DNA of 64,000 nucleotides from Rhodococcus ruber (GTDB lineage Bacteria; Actinomycetota; Actinomycetes; Mycobacteriales; Mycobacteriaceae): NCBI RefSeq assembly GCF_027270735.1, contig NZ_JAPWIJ010000004.1:310001-374000 (forward strand), given 5' to 3'. Position 1 is the stretch's first letter. Each line of letters starts with the position of its first letter. A program made the translations under genes and the position numbers. Below are positions 1 through 8,915 of this stretch, in pieces. The notes beneath the pieces are model-generated. The model searched no databases. It was not told where the DNA came from and saw nothing but the letters and a program-made list of their open reading frames with translations.

Positions 1-898
1 GTTGGGTCGACACCCCCATGCGGCCGTAGGCCACGGCAGATTTCGCTGAGGCGAAATCACGAGCGAGAGTCGAGATCTCGTCCGCCGAGATTCCGACCAC
101 GGGGGCGACGGCCTCCGGGGTGAACTCAGCGACGAGATCAGCGAGTCGATCGGCCCCGTCGACGTAATCGGCCACGTTCACCGCGCCGTCCGCGACGATG
201 GTGTGAATCATCGCGAGCAGCAGCAGTGCATCGCTGCCGGGCCGAACGAAGAAGTGTGTATCGGCGATGTCGGCGGTCTCGGTCTTGCGCGGATCGACCA
301 CGACCAGGCGGCCTCCGCGTTTGCGCAGTGCCCGCGCCCTCTTGGCGAAATCGGGCACCGTCATCATGCTGCCGTTGGACGCCATCGGATTACCGCCGAG
401 GACGAGAAAGAAATCGGTTCGATCGATGTCGGGGATCGGCAGCAGCAGCTGATGGCCGTACAGCAGATGGTCGACGAGCTGATGTGGGAGCTGATCGAGC
501 GAGGTGGCGGAATAGCGATTGCGCGTCCGCAGCAGCGAGGTGAACGGAATTCCGTGCGTCATCGCGCCCATCGAATGGACGTTGGGGTTTCCCTGATAGA
601 CGCCGACCGCGTTGCGCCCGTACTTCTTGCGCGTCGAGACAAGACCCTCGATTACGAGGTCGTATGCCTCACTCCACCCGATCTTCTCCCACTTGTCGCC
701 CACCCGCTTGACCGGTGTGGTGAGTCGATCGGTATCGGCATGAAGATCGATCAACGACAGTGCCTTGGGGCAGATGTGGCCGCGTGAGAGTGGATCCTTC
801 TCGTCACCCCGGATCGACACCACTGCGTCGTTCTCCACGGTGAACTCGAGCCCGCAGATCGCCTCGCACAAATTGCACGATCCATACACAACCGACAT
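1..898 (-). CDS. Molybdopterin-dependent oxidoreductase, N-terminal part (cut by window edge)
   Basis: The reading frame runs off the left edge, leaving about 299 residues. The protein opens with MSVVYGSCNLCEAICG, a C-x2-C-x3-C cluster, followed by GHICPKA at about residue 42, which supplies the fourth cysteine. This is the N-terminal [4Fe-4S] domain of the formate dehydrogenase/nitrate reductase family that binds bis-MGD molybdenum cofactor. Further on come GDKWEKIGWSEA, LVLGGNPMASNGS and RLVVVDPRKTETA, typical of the cofactor-binding domains. The ATG at 898-896 is preceded by GGGAGA. No twin-arginine signal is visible, so a cytoplasmic enzyme is likely. The substrate cannot be told from this half. 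Confidence 0.88.
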   Translation of the reverse strand, partial: MSVVYGSCNLCEAICGLEFTVENDAVVSIRGDEKDPLSRGHICPKALSLIDLHADTDRLTTPVKRVGDKWEKIGWSEAYDLVIEGLVSTRKKYGRNAVGVYQGNPNVHSMGAMTHGIPFTSLLRTRNRYSATSLDQLPHQLVDHLLYGHQLLLPIPDIDRTDFFLVLGGNPMASNGSMMTVPDFAKRARALRKRGGRLVVVDPRKTETADIADTHFFVRPGSDALLLLAMIHTIVADGAVNVADYVDGADRLADLVAEFTPEAVAPVVGISADEISTLARDFASAKSAVAYGRMGVSTQ

Positions 899-980
899 CG
901 CATCTCCCATTCCTGTGGACCGAGAGTAGCCCGGCGGGGGACCGGGGCACCGTCATCGGCCGACAATTAGGCTCTGGGGT

Positions 981-1784
981 GTGCCTACTCTCGATCTCAC
1001 AGCCTCGTGGCCCGTCGATCATGTCAGTGCCGTGGTCGTCACCGAATCCGGTGTTCGGGAGGAAGTAGGCGACACCGATCGCGTCTACGAACTCGCCTCG
1101 GTGACCAAGCTGCTGAGTGCATACGCGGTCCTCGTTGCCGTCGAGGAAGGCGCAGTGGAACTCGATCAGCCCGCAGGGCCGCAAGGTTCGACGGTGCGTC
1201 ACCTGCTGGCACACGCCTCGGGGTTGGCGTTCGGCGACCGCACAGTCCAGGCACCGGCCGGCACCAAGCGGATCTATTCGAGCGCCGGGTTCGAGGTGCT
1301 GGCCGAACTGATCGAAACCGAGGCAGGCATTACTTTCCCCGACTACCTGGACGAGGCCGTGTGCAGGCCGCTGCAGATGACGAACACGTCGCTGCCGGGA
1401 TCGGCCGGTCACGGCGGCCGCTCCACACTCGCCGATCTGACGAGGTTCACGACCGAGTTGCTCGCGCCGACGCTCCTGGCGTCGCAGACACTGGCCTCGG
1501 CGACCGAGGTGCAGTTTCCCGGTCTGAACGGAATTGTGCCCGGCTACGGATCACACAAGCCCTGCGACTGGGGGCTCGGGTTCGAGCTGCGCGGCGACAA
1601 GTCTCCGCACTGGACCGGGAGCAACAACGCGTCGTCCACGTTCGGTCACTTCGGGCAAGCCGGAACGTTTCTGTGGGTGGATCCGGCGGTACGGACTGCA
1701 TGCGTGGTGTTGACCGATCGGGCGTTCGGAGACTGGGCCAAGCCGCTGTGGCCGGAACTGTCCGACGCGGTGCTGGCAGGGTGA
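981..1784 (+). CDS. Beta-lactamase-fold serine hydrolase (class C/esterase family)
   Basis: This 267-aa protein belongs to the serine beta-lactamase/penicillin-binding-protein-like superfamily. The SxxK nucleophile motif is SVTK near residue 42, in the usual context ELASVTKLLSAYAVL. The second motif is YSS in place of YSN (RIYSSAGFEVLAE). Near the C-terminus FGHFGQAGT stands where the KTG/HxG motif is expected. There is no signal peptide, so it is probably a cytoplasmic esterase or peptidase-like hydrolase rather than a resistance enzyme. GTG start. It diverges from the oxidoreductase to its left across about 80 bp. Fold is sure, substrate unknown. Confidence 0.8.
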   Translation: MPTLDLTASWPVDHVSAVVVTESGVREEVGDTDRVYELASVTKLLSAYAVLVAVEEGAVELDQPAGPQGSTVRHLLAHASGLAFGDRTVQAPAGTKRIYSSAGFEVLAELIETEAGITFPDYLDEAVCRPLQMTNTSLPGSAGHGGRSTLADLTRFTTELLAPTLLASQTLASATEVQFPGLNGIVPGYGSHKPCDWGLGFELRGDKSPHWTGSNNASSTFGHFGQAGTFLWVDPAVRTACVVLTDRAFGDWAKPLWPELSDAVLAG

Positions 1785-1928
1785 AACTCGTCTGTTCACA
1801 GATTGCACTGGCGCAACAGGGGCAACTCGGGGCACACTAGTACACATACGCATTGATTCACTGCAGCCAGTCGAAGCATGTCGAGGTCGTTGGGGAAGAC
1901 GTCCCTCGTCGAAGCTGGAGGTAGTGCA

Positions 1929-2441
1929 ATGCGTGGATCGAATCAGTTCGCAGAAGCGACGTCGGGTGTTGTGTACATCCACTCGTCGCCCGCTGCTCTG
2001 TGCCCGCACGTCGAATGGGCGTTGACCGACGCCCTCGATTGCCGTGCGAATTTGAAGTGGTCGGCGCAGCCTGCCTCCGACGGTCAGCTTCGCGCCACCA
2101 CCGACTGGGTTGGCCCGGTCGGTACCGGAGCCAAGCTCGCCGGCATCCTGCGCTCGTGGCAGATGCTGCGGTTCGAGGTGACCGAGGACGCCAGCGAAGG
2201 CGTCGACGGCGAACGGTTCTCGCATGTGCCCGGTTTGGGCCTGTGGCGCGGTTCGACGAGCGCGAACGGTGACGTGGTACTCGGCGAGATGCGACTGCGC
2301 GCATTGATGGAAAACAACCAGGGGAATTTCACCGCAGCCGTGGAGCATGCCCTCGGCTCGGACTGGGACGCTGCCCTGGAGCCGTTCCGCACCGGTGGTG
2401 CCGGCGCGGAAGTGACGTGGTTGAGCCGCGACGTCGGCTAG
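1929..2441 (+). CDS. DUF3145 family protein
   Basis: A 170-aa conserved actinobacterial protein of unknown function; I recognise it as DUF3145 from GVVYIHSSPAALCPHVEWA near the start and the ending GGAGAEVTWLSRDVG. The frame stays open upstream to 1878, but the ATG at 1929 has GGAGG about 9 nt before it, so the shorter start is preferred. No membrane segment or catalytic motif stands out. It is a lone gene between the serine hydrolase and the cold-shock gene. Confidence 0.82.
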   Translation: MRGSNQFAEATSGVVYIHSSPAALCPHVEWALTDALDCRANLKWSAQPASDGQLRATTDWVGPVGTGAKLAGILRSWQMLRFEVTEDASEGVDGERFSHVPGLGLWRGSTSANGDVVLGEMRLRALMENNQGNFTAAVEHALGSDWDAALEPFRTGGAGAEVTWLSRDVG

Positions 2442-2531
2442 CCGACAGGGTTGCTGGGGCCCGAGTGTCGCGGTAGTTTCGCGGGCGTGCCTGGGTAGGC
2501 ATGTGGGAACGACCGTGGAGTGGTGAGTTCG

Positions 2532-2978
2532 ATGTTGTCGACTGGAAAAGTGATTCGATTCGACGAGTTCAAGGGGTACGGATTCGTAGCGCCGGACGAG
2601 GGCGGCGAGGACGTGTTCATTCACGTCAACGATCTGGACTTCGACAAGAGACTGTTGGCACCGGGGGTTCGAGTCGAGTACGTCGCTGTCGAAGGCGACC
2701 GAGGCCTCAAGGCCACCCAGGTACAAATCATCGACGGCCCGGCGTCGACCGCACTGGTCACCCGACACAAGCCGGATGTGCCGTTCCACAACGTTGCGAT
2801 CACCGAACACGAGCAACTCGAAGACGTCATCTGCGACGTTCTGTCCGAGGGGGACTTCACCGCGGAACTGACCGAGGTTCTCCTGACCGCCAACGGCACC
2901 TTGTCAGCGACGCAGATTCTCGACATTCGATCGGCAATTCTGCGTCTGGCTCACGACCACAAGTGGATCGAGAGCTGA
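2532..2978 (+). CDS. Cold-shock domain protein with C-terminal extension
   Basis: The first 65 residues are a cold-shock (OB-fold) domain: TGKVIRFDEFKGYGFVAP carries an RNP1-like KGYGFV, and EDVFIHVNDL the RNP2-like VFIH. It should bind single-stranded RNA or DNA as a chaperone. About 75 further residues (VPFHNVAITEHEQLEDVICD onward) form a helical extension, also seen in the long mycobacterial CspB type. In-frame GTG codons at 2520 and 2523 are alternative starts; ATG 2532 gives the canonical N-terminus. Convergent with accD6. Confidence 0.85.
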   Translation: MLSTGKVIRFDEFKGYGFVAPDEGGEDVFIHVNDLDFDKRLLAPGVRVEYVAVEGDRGLKATQVQIIDGPASTALVTRHKPDVPFHNVAITEHEQLEDVICDVLSEGDFTAELTEVLLTANGTLSATQILDIRSAILRLAHDHKWIES

Positions 2979-3141
2979 CCGACGCGTAGCCCGCTCCATC
3001 CCGTCCGGTTCCGGTGCCCGCTGGGTTCCGGATGAATGTGGCTTTGTTGCACTCAGAGCGCCTCGAAGTCGCATTGATCCCAACCGGGGCAGGGTATTGG
3101 ATAGGGGCCGCAGGCAAAGCCCAACGATCAGCGCCGACCGA

Positions 3142-4575
3142 TCAGAGCGGAATGTTCTTGTGGTTGCCCCGTGCCGCGGGAGCAGCCGCGAGTGCTTTGG
3201 TGACCGTGCTGCGAGTCTTGCTCGGCTCGATGACCTCGTCGACGACACCGATGGCCACGGCGCGCTCGACACCACCGGCGATGCTCTCGTGCTCGACGGT
3301 GAGGCGATCGTGCAGCGCCTCGCGCTCTTCTTCCGGCGCGGCGGCGAGGGCCTTCTTGTGCAGGATGCCGACGGCTGCCTTGGCACCCATCACAGCGACC
3401 TCGGAGCCGGGCCAGGCGTACACAGCAGTGGCACCGAGTGCGCGCGCATTCATGGCGATGTACGCACCGCCGTAGATCTTGCGCGTGACCAGGGTGACGC
3501 GAGGAACGGTCGCTTCGGCGAAGGCGTGCAACAGCTTTGCGCCGCGGCGGACGACGCCTTCCCATTCCATGCTGACACCGGGGAGGTATCCGGGAACGTC
3601 GACGACCACGATGAGGGGGATGCCGAATGCGTCGCACAGGCGCACGAAACGGGCTGCCTTCTCGGCACTTTCGGAGTTGAGGCAGCCGCCGAGACGAATG
3701 GGGTTGTTGGCGATGACGCCGACGGTGCGGCCGCTGATGCGTCCGAGACCGATGACGATGCTGCGGGCCCAGCCGCCCTGGAACTCCTCGAAGGTCGATT
3801 CGCCTTCGACGTTGTCGAGTAGCTCGTGGACGATCGGGTGCACATCGTAAGCGCGACGATTGGATTCGGGCATCAGAGCTCGGAGATCGGTGTCGCCGTG
3901 CTCGGCGGCGGCGATGTCGAATTCGCCCTGCTCGCAGAACATGGACACCAGACGGCGGGCGCGAGTGAACGCGTCCATCTCGCTGTCGGCGACGATGTGG
4001 CAGACACCGGACTTCTTGTGGTGGGTGTCGGGGCCACCGAGCGAGGCCATGTCGACCTGTTCGCCGGTGACGCTGCGGACGACGTCGGGACCGGTGACGA
4101 ACACGCGTCCCTCGGGAGCCATGATGACGACGTCGGTCAACGCAGGACCGTAGGCGGCACCGCCGGCCGCGAAGCCGAGGACGACGGAAATCTGGGGGAC
4201 GAGGCCGGACGCTCGAACCATGGCCTCGAAGACGAGTCCGACGGCATGGAGAGCTTCGACGCCCTCGGCGAGGCGAGCGCCACCGGAGTGCCACACGCCG
4301 ACGAGCGGAGCGCGCTGTTCGATGGCGGTATCGATGGCGGCGACGATGTGCTTGCAGCCGTCGACGCCCATGGCACCGCCCATGACGGTGGCATCGGAGC
4401 AATACGCGATGGTGTGGACTCCGTCGATCTCACCGGAGGCCGCGAGAATGCCGGACTTGTCCCGATCGTGCAGGGGGACAGTGGTTCCGGTGTCGAACAG
4501 GTTCTCGAGGCGGGCGAGTGGATCGCGGGGATCGGTAGAAGTACCGGATCGAGTGACGGGAGCCAGAATTGTCAT
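3142..4575 (-). CDS. accD6: Acyl-CoA carboxylase carboxyltransferase beta subunit AccD6
   Basis: This 477-aa biotin-dependent carboxyltransferase transfers CO2 from carboxybiotin to acetyl- or propionyl-CoA, supplying malonyl-CoA for FAS-II. Both crotonase-like halves are present: LVGVWHSGGARLAEGVEALH and GFAAGGAAYGPALTD with oxyanion-hole glycines in the first, and PLIVVVDVPGYLPG plus RKIYGGAYIAMN in the second. Length matches mycobacterial AccD6 (about 473 aa). ATG 4575 follows AAGGAC. It is the last gene of the run aceE-mabR-fabD-acpM-kasA-accD6 but is separated from kasA by 130 nt rich in hairpins, so it may have its own transcriptional or processing control. Confidence 0.95.
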   Translation of the reverse strand: MTILAPVTRSGTSTDPRDPLARLENLFDTGTTVPLHDRDKSGILAASGEIDGVHTIAYCSDATVMGGAMGVDGCKHIVAAIDTAIEQRAPLVGVWHSGGARLAEGVEALHAVGLVFEAMVRASGLVPQISVVLGFAAGGAAYGPALTDVVIMAPEGRVFVTGPDVVRSVTGEQVDMASLGGPDTHHKKSGVCHIVADSEMDAFTRARRLVSMFCEQGEFDIAAAEHGDTDLRALMPESNRRAYDVHPIVHELLDNVEGESTFEEFQGGWARSIVIGLGRISGRTVGVIANNPIRLGGCLNSESAEKAARFVRLCDAFGIPLIVVVDVPGYLPGVSMEWEGVVRRGAKLLHAFAEATVPRVTLVTRKIYGGAYIAMNARALGATAVYAWPGSEVAVMGAKAAVGILHKKALAAAPEEEREALHDRLTVEHESIAGGVERAVAIGVVDEVIEPSKTRSTVTKALAAAPAARGNHKNIPL

Positions 4576-4593
4576 CGCTTGTCCTTCTTCAGG

Positions 4594-4701
4594 GCCCCCG
4601 TGGGGGCGAGGCCCGAACCGGGGCCGTTCACGAGGAACGGTCCCCGGTTCGGATCATGCACTGCGAGAGCGAGATTCGCTGAGTCGAAGTGATCGACTCA
4701 G
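4594..4701 (-). promoter_or_regulatory. Three consecutive hairpins in the kasA-accD6 gap
   Basis: The gap holds three inverted repeats. CTGAGTCGA/TCGACTCAG at 4679-4701 is a perfect 9-bp stem with a 5-nt loop, starting 5 nt after the kasA stop. A long imperfect stem at 4613-4652 pairs CCGAACCGGGGCCGTTC with GAACGGTCCCCGGTTCGG, with one bulged base. GCCCCC/GGGGGC at 4594-4607 is short and tight. No U-tract follows any of them. They could terminate weakly, stabilise the upstream message or mark an RNA-processing site. Sequence is certain, role is inference. Confidence 0.5.
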
Positions 4702-4705
4702 TGCA

Positions 4706-5968
4706 TCACGCCTTTCCGAAGGCGAGCGCTACGTTGTGCCCACCGAATCCGAACGAGTTGTTGATCGCGTAATCGATCTGTCCGACGCGGGGCTCGCCCT
4801 TGACGACGTCGAGATCGATCTCGGGATCCTGATTCTCCAAATTCAGTGTGGGAGGGATGATTCCCTCGCGCACTGCCAGCACCGTCAGAACCGACTCGAG
4901 GGCACCGACGGCGCCGATCGAGTGGCCGAGAGCGGATTTCGGTGCGTACACCGCTGCGTGATTTCCGACGGCCTTGTTGATCGCCAGCGCTTCTGCGGTG
5001 TCTCCGATGGGAGTTGCCGTTGCGTGGGCGTTAACGTGGGTGATGTCGGACTTCTGCAGGCCTGCGGTCTCGATGGCGCGCTGCATCGCACGCGCGGCAC
5101 CCTTGCCCTCCGGGTCGGGAGCCACGAGGTGGAACCCGTCGGAGGTGATTCCGGCACCGAGCAGGCGGGCGTGGATCGTTGCGCCGCGAGCCTTGGCATG
5201 CTCCTCGGTCTCGATGACCATGAGCGCACCCGCTTCACCGAAGACGAAGCCGTCACGATCCTTGTCGAACGGACGTGACGCACCCTTCGGATTGTCGTTG
5301 TTGGTGCTCATCGCCCGCATCATGGAGAAGCTGGCGATCGGAACCGCGTCGATGTAACCCTCGACGCCGCCGGTGACGACCATGTCCGCGTCGCCCATCA
5401 CGATCATTCGCCATGCGTGAGCAATGGCTTCCGATCCCGAGGAGCAGGCCGAGACAGGAGTGATGACGCCGGCCTGCGCTTTGAGCTCGAGTCCGACGAC
5501 CGCTGCGGGGCCGTTCGGCATGACCATCTGAACGGCGAGCGGAGACACCTTGCGGTAGCCGCCGGCCTTCATCTTGTCGTTGGCGTCGATCAGCGAATCG
5601 CCGCCACCGAGGCCGGTACCGATCGACACACCGAGGCGAAGGGGATCGACGTCGGGGGTCCCGGCGTTCTTCCATACCTCACGACCGAGCACGGTGGCCA
5701 GCTGCTCCACATAGCTCAGGCGACGAATCTCGACCCGTGAGAGCAGGCTCTGCGGGTTCACCGCGAGGTGTCCGCCGATCCGTACGGGCAGGTCGTACTC
5801 GGCGACGAAATCGTCTTCCAGAGTTGCAATTCCGCTGTCGCCGTTCAGCAGACCCTTCCACGTGGCATCGACGTCACCCGCAAGTGACGTGGTCGCAGCG
5901 AGGCTGGTGACGACGACACTGGGGAAGCGTCCGTTGGCGGTGGATGGGTTGGTCATGGGCCGTGTCAC
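4706..5968 (-). CDS. kasA: Beta-ketoacyl-ACP synthase II (KasA-type)
   Basis: This 420-aa condensing enzyme of FAS-II elongates acyl-AcpM with malonyl-AcpM toward meromycolate-type chains. The active-site cysteine lies in [15 protein letters not shown] (Cys175 from the GTG start, 171 from the internal ATG at 5956). The two histidines are in [12 protein letters not shown] and [12 protein letters not shown], giving the Cys-His-His triad. The GTG at 5968 overlaps the acpM stop as GTGA, suggesting translational coupling; ATG 5956 matches the usual KasA numbering. Mycobacteria carry kasA and kasB in tandem; only one KAS gene is here. Confidence 0.94.
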   Translation of the reverse strand: MTRPMTNPSTANGRFPSVVVTSLAATTSLAGDVDATWKGLLNGDSGIATLEDDFVAEYDLPVRIGGHLAVNPQSLLSRVEIRRLSYVEQLATVLGREVWKNAGTPDVDPLRLGVSIGTGLGGGDSLIDANDKMKAGGYRKVSPLAVQMVMPNGPAAVVGLELKAQAGVITPVSACSSGSEAIAHAWRMIVMGDADMVVTGGVEGYIDAVPIASFSMMRAMSTNNDNPKGASRPFDKDRDGFVFGEAGALMVIETEEHAKARGATIHARLLGAGITSDGFHLVAPDPEGKGAARAMQRAIETAGLQKSDITHVNAHATATPIGDTAEALAINKAVGNHAAVYAPKSALGHSIGAVGALESVLTVLAVREGIIPPTLNLENQDPEIDLDVVKGEPRVGQIDYAINNSFGFGGHNVALAFGKA

Positions 5969-6267
5969 TCGCTCGCGGAGTCGTCGAGCTTAGCCTTGAT
6001 AGCTTCTGCGGCTTCGGGGTTCTCCGCTTCGAGCTTCTGGATGTAGTTGACGGCGTCACCGACGGTGCGCAGGCCGGCGAGGTCCTCGTCGGGGATCTTC
6101 ACGCCGTACTTGTCCTCGGTCTGCACTGCGATCTCGACCATGGAGAGCGAGTCGATGTCGAGGTCGTCCACGAAGGACTTCTCGATGGTCACCTCGGACG
6201 GTTCGATGCCCGTGACCTCTTCGATGATCTCTGCAAGTCCGGCGATGAGGTCTTCCTGGCTGGCCAC
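5965..6267 (-). CDS. acpM: Meromycolate-extension acyl carrier protein AcpM
   Basis: The 100-aa acyl carrier protein carries chains through FAS-II on a phosphopantetheine arm. The attachment serine is Ser40 in [20 protein letters not shown], nearly identical to mycobacterial AcpM. An acidic C-terminal tail ([20 protein letters not shown]), longer than in ordinary ACPs, is typical of AcpM. The frame is open to 6342, but GTG 6267 is preceded by AAGGGA and gives the family N-terminus, so the longer version is rejected. It overlaps kasA by GTGA and follows fabD after about 130 nt. Confidence 0.95.
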   Translation of the reverse strand: MASQEDLIAGLAEIIEEVTGIEPSEVTIEKSFVDDLDIDSLSMVEIAVQTEDKYGVKIPDEDLAGLRTVGDAVNYIQKLEAENPEAAEAIKAKLDDSASE

Positions 6268-6396
6268 TGTTGTGGGTCCCTTCTCTTCTGTGTCGAACGC
6301 CGAAGTCATGTGCTTCGAGACGCGGTTGTGCATTTCTGCCACTCGGGGAGTGGAAGTAGATCCGCAGTGCTGAGACTGCGGTGTGGGTTTGCCGAG

Positions 6397-7305
6397 CTAT
6401 CCGAGCTCGGCCAGTGCGGAAATGTCCGCCGGTGTCTTCAGGCCGAGGTTGGCGACGCCGCGCAGTTCACGCTTGGCGATGCCGACCAGTGCGCCTGCCG
6501 GGGGCAGTTCCACAAGTGCGGTGACCTGCGCCGTGCGCAGGTAGGCGTTGCACAGATCCCAGCGCACGGGGCGAGTGACCTGAGCGGCAAGTTTGTTCAG
6601 TGCGTCGGCACCCGAGCTGACCGGCTGACCGTCCGAGTTGGACAGCAGGGTCCGCGACGGCTCCGACGGAGTAATGGCAGCAGCAGCTGCGGCAACGGTG
6701 TCGCCCGCCGACGCCATGTACTTGGTGTGGAACGCGCCTGCGACCGGGAGTGCGCGAACCCGAGCCTTCTCGGGCGCGCTCTCGGCCAGTTCGGCGAGTT
6801 TGGTCAGCAGCCCGGCAGCGACGATCTGCCCGGCGGCGTTGACGTTGGCCGGCGCGAGGTCGAGTTCTTCGAGTCGGGCGAGTACGGCCGCCTCGTCGCC
6901 GCCCAGGACGGCAGACATGCCGGTCGGCTCGAGCGCACAGGCTTTGGCCATTGCAGCGCCACGAACGGCGGCGAGTGAGACTGCGTCGTCGGAGGAGATG
7001 ACGCCGGCGATGGCAGCGGCAGCAAGCTCGCCCACGGAATGTCCGGCGATGACGGCATCCTCGGGGAACAGGCCACGTGCTGCGATTTCCTCGAAAGCGA
7101 GCAAGGCCGACGCCACGACCAGCGGCTGTGTCACCGCGGTATCGGTGATCTCCTCGGCGGTAGCCGTGGTTCCGAGGCGGACGAGGTCCAGGCCGGACGC
7201 CTTCGACCACAATTCGAGCCGGTCTGCCGCACCCGGCAATTCGAGCCAAGGCAACAGCATGCCGGGAGTCTGGGAGCCCTGACCGGGCGCAAGCAACGCA
7301 ATCAC
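6397..7305 (-). CDS. fabD: Malonyl-CoA:ACP transacylase FabD
   Basis: This 302-aa enzyme loads malonyl groups from CoA onto AcpM. The nucleophile elbow is AGHSVGELAAAA (GHSxG), and the N-terminal IALLAPGQGSQTPGM has the conserved GQGSQ. GAFHTKYM contains the catalytic histidine. The frame opens at 7368, but GTG 7305 starts exactly at the conserved N-terminus. No clear Shine-Dalgarno is seen, which fits a short-leader or leaderless transcript from the promoter region that carries the inverted repeat at 7369-7395. First gene of the FAS-II block. Confidence 0.93.
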   Translation of the reverse strand: MIALLAPGQGSQTPGMLLPWLELPGAADRLELWSKASGLDLVRLGTTATAEEITDTAVTQPLVVASALLAFEEIAARGLFPEDAVIAGHSVGELAAAAIAGVISSDDAVSLAAVRGAAMAKACALEPTGMSAVLGGDEAAVLARLEELDLAPANVNAAGQIVAAGLLTKLAELAESAPEKARVRALPVAGAFHTKYMASAGDTVAAAAAAITPSEPSRTLLSNSDGQPVSSGADALNKLAAQVTRPVRWDLCNAYLRTAQVTALVELPPAGALVGIAKRELRGVANLGLKTPADISALAELG

Positions 7306-7368
7306 AGGGTTAAGAGAACACTGTCGGGGCCCGTCTGAGTGATGTCGCGCTCGATGAACTCTCGACAA

Positions 7369-7395
7369 GCAATTTGTGGGAACCCTACAAATTGC
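7369..7395. promoter_or_regulatory. Inverted repeat upstream of fabD, candidate MabR operator
   Basis: GCAATTTGT (7369-7377) and ACAAATTGC (7387-7395) are perfect 9-bp arms separated by 9 nt, so the dyad repeats at about two helical turns. It sits 64 nt upstream of fabD and 39 nt downstream of the mabR stop, in AT-rich sequence that stands out from the surrounding GC-rich DNA. In mycobacteria the PucR-type regulator MabR controls the fasII promoter in front of fabD; this is the obvious candidate site. The dyad is seen directly; the assignment is inference. Confidence 0.6.
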
Positions 7396-7433
7396 CTCGT
7401 GGGGATCCGCTATCGCCGGAGGGTGGCTGCACG

Positions 7434-8828
7434 TTACGTAACTACTTCTCCGAATGTGACCTGTGTGACAAATGGGGCAGGATGGGGCGGTTCGTGATGG
7501 GTTCGAGCCAACCTTCCTACTGTTGCTGCAACCCGGAGCACGTACGCATCGCGCGGGTTGGTGGGATCGCGCCCGGTCACCTCGGCAATGCGCTTGAGGC
7601 GATAACGGACGGTATTTGGATGAACAAACAGCTGCCGTGCGCAGGTTTCCACGGCACCGCCGCAGTCCAGATAGGCATCGAGCGTGTCGGCCAATCCGGA
7701 ACCCGCCGCAGCCAACGGAACGACCACATGATCGTTCAACGCAGATATCGCCGCACCGTCGTTCAGCAGCGCACGCTCGGGTAGCAGCTCACCGGCATGC
7801 ACCGGACGCGGTGCGCCCCGCCAACCCGCCACGGCCTGCATCCCTGCGAAGGCCTCGACGGCGCTCGAGTGCGCCGCTCCCAGAGTGCGGGTGGTGGGAC
7901 CGATGACGACGGGCCCGTCGGAGAAGTTCTGCAGCATCTCGTCGATGAATGCGTGGTGGGCGGACGAATCGGTGATCTGGCCACTGACCACCATGACCAA
8001 CCGCGTCCCCTGGACGACGGCCAGTGCTGCGCGTCCGTGCTTCTGCGCCACCGCGTGCACGGTTCCGACGACGGATACGCCCCGATCGTCCGGTGGAGTG
8101 CCGACCAGAACAGTCGCGGGCGCGGTGGCGTCCCAGTTCAACGTGGCGGCGCGGGAAAGCATGTCCGAGCCGGTGTCTCCGCGCACGACGGCGTCGACCA
8201 CGAGGGCTTCGAGGCGGGTGTCCCAGGCTCCACGGGACTCGGCGGCACTGGCGTAGACCGATGCGGCCGCGAAGCCGAGCTCGCGTCCGTATCGCAACAC
8301 GGCTTCGGTCAGTGCGACCAACTGCTGGTCGTTGCGTGCGAGAGCCGGGAGCCACTGCTCGAAGAACTCCATCGCCACGCGGACCATGTCGACCGTCTGG
8401 CGCAAGGTGAGGCGTCGGGCGAGGTCCTGGGGGATCACCTGAAAGGCATCGAGAGAGAAACGAATATCGCTGTGGGGATTCTTCAGCCATTCGAGAAAGT
8501 TGTCGACTGCTGTCTGAATGAGCAGCTGGACACTCGCACGTTGAGCTGCGTCCAGATCGCCGAAGAACGGCAGCTGGCCCTGCATCGTCGTCACGGCCTC
8601 GGTCGAGAGACGGCCGGAGAACTGCTTGACCCGTCGCAACAGAGCGTCGGGCAGAGGGTCGCGCTTCTGGCGGGAGGGCGCAAGTGAGGCGACCGGGAGG
8701 TGCACCTCGTTGTCCGACGTCAGGGAATCGCGGGTCAACGATTCACGCAACGCTTCGCGATAGGCGTCGCGTCGGGACACATCGCGTGCGGACGCGCTGC
8801 CCGGTGGGTCGGGTTTCGCATCGGACAT
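7434..8828 (-). CDS. mabR: PucR-type transcriptional regulator of the FAS-II genes (MabR/Rv2242-like)
   Basis: This 464-aa protein ends in a PucR-type helix-turn-helix (about residues 395-445): LDAYLDCGGAVETCARQL then FVHPNTVRYRLKRIAEVTG. The middle holds a GGDEF-like PucR domain region (SVVGTVHAVAQKHGRAALAV). Position between aceE and fabD matches M. tuberculosis Rv2242 (MabR) and the Streptomyces FasR arrangement, where it regulates fatty-acid synthesis genes from the fabD promoter. ATG 8828 follows AAGGAG. It could bind the inverted repeat just downstream of its own gene. Confidence 0.9.
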   Translation of the reverse strand: MSDAKPDPPGSASARDVSRRDAYREALRESLTRDSLTSDNEVHLPVASLAPSRQKRDPLPDALLRRVKQFSGRLSTEAVTTMQGQLPFFGDLDAAQRASVQLLIQTAVDNFLEWLKNPHSDIRFSLDAFQVIPQDLARRLTLRQTVDMVRVAMEFFEQWLPALARNDQQLVALTEAVLRYGRELGFAAASVYASAAESRGAWDTRLEALVVDAVVRGDTGSDMLSRAATLNWDATAPATVLVGTPPDDRGVSVVGTVHAVAQKHGRAALAVVQGTRLVMVVSGQITDSSAHHAFIDEMLQNFSDGPVVIGPTTRTLGAAHSSAVEAFAGMQAVAGWRGAPRPVHAGELLPERALLNDGAAISALNDHVVVPLAAAGSGLADTLDAYLDCGGAVETCARQLFVHPNTVRYRLKRIAEVTGRDPTNPRDAYVLRVAATVGRLARTHHEPPHPAPFVTQVTFGEVVT

Positions 8829-8843
8829 AAGGAGAACCTACGC

Positions 8844-8898
8844 CCGACCCCCGCCCCTATCGCGACGGACATGCTTCGCGACGTGGGACGGGGGTCGG
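8844..8898 (-). terminator. Hairpin between aceE and mabR
   Basis: CCGACCCCCG (8844-8853) and CGGGGGTCGG (8889-8898) are perfect 10-bp arms; the 35-nt loop contains a second short pair, TCGCG/CGCGA. It starts 18 nt after the aceE stop, and its left arm lies about 15 nt before the mabR start. No U-tract follows. It probably limits read-through from aceE into mabR, or protects the aceE 3-prime end. Confidence 0.45.
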
Positions 8899-8915
8899 CC
8901 GAACAGGCGTGGAAC

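Noticed and set aside
6268..6342. Longer AcpM starting at 6342
   Set aside because: The extra 25 residues do not match the family and GTG 6267 has a good ribosome binding site.
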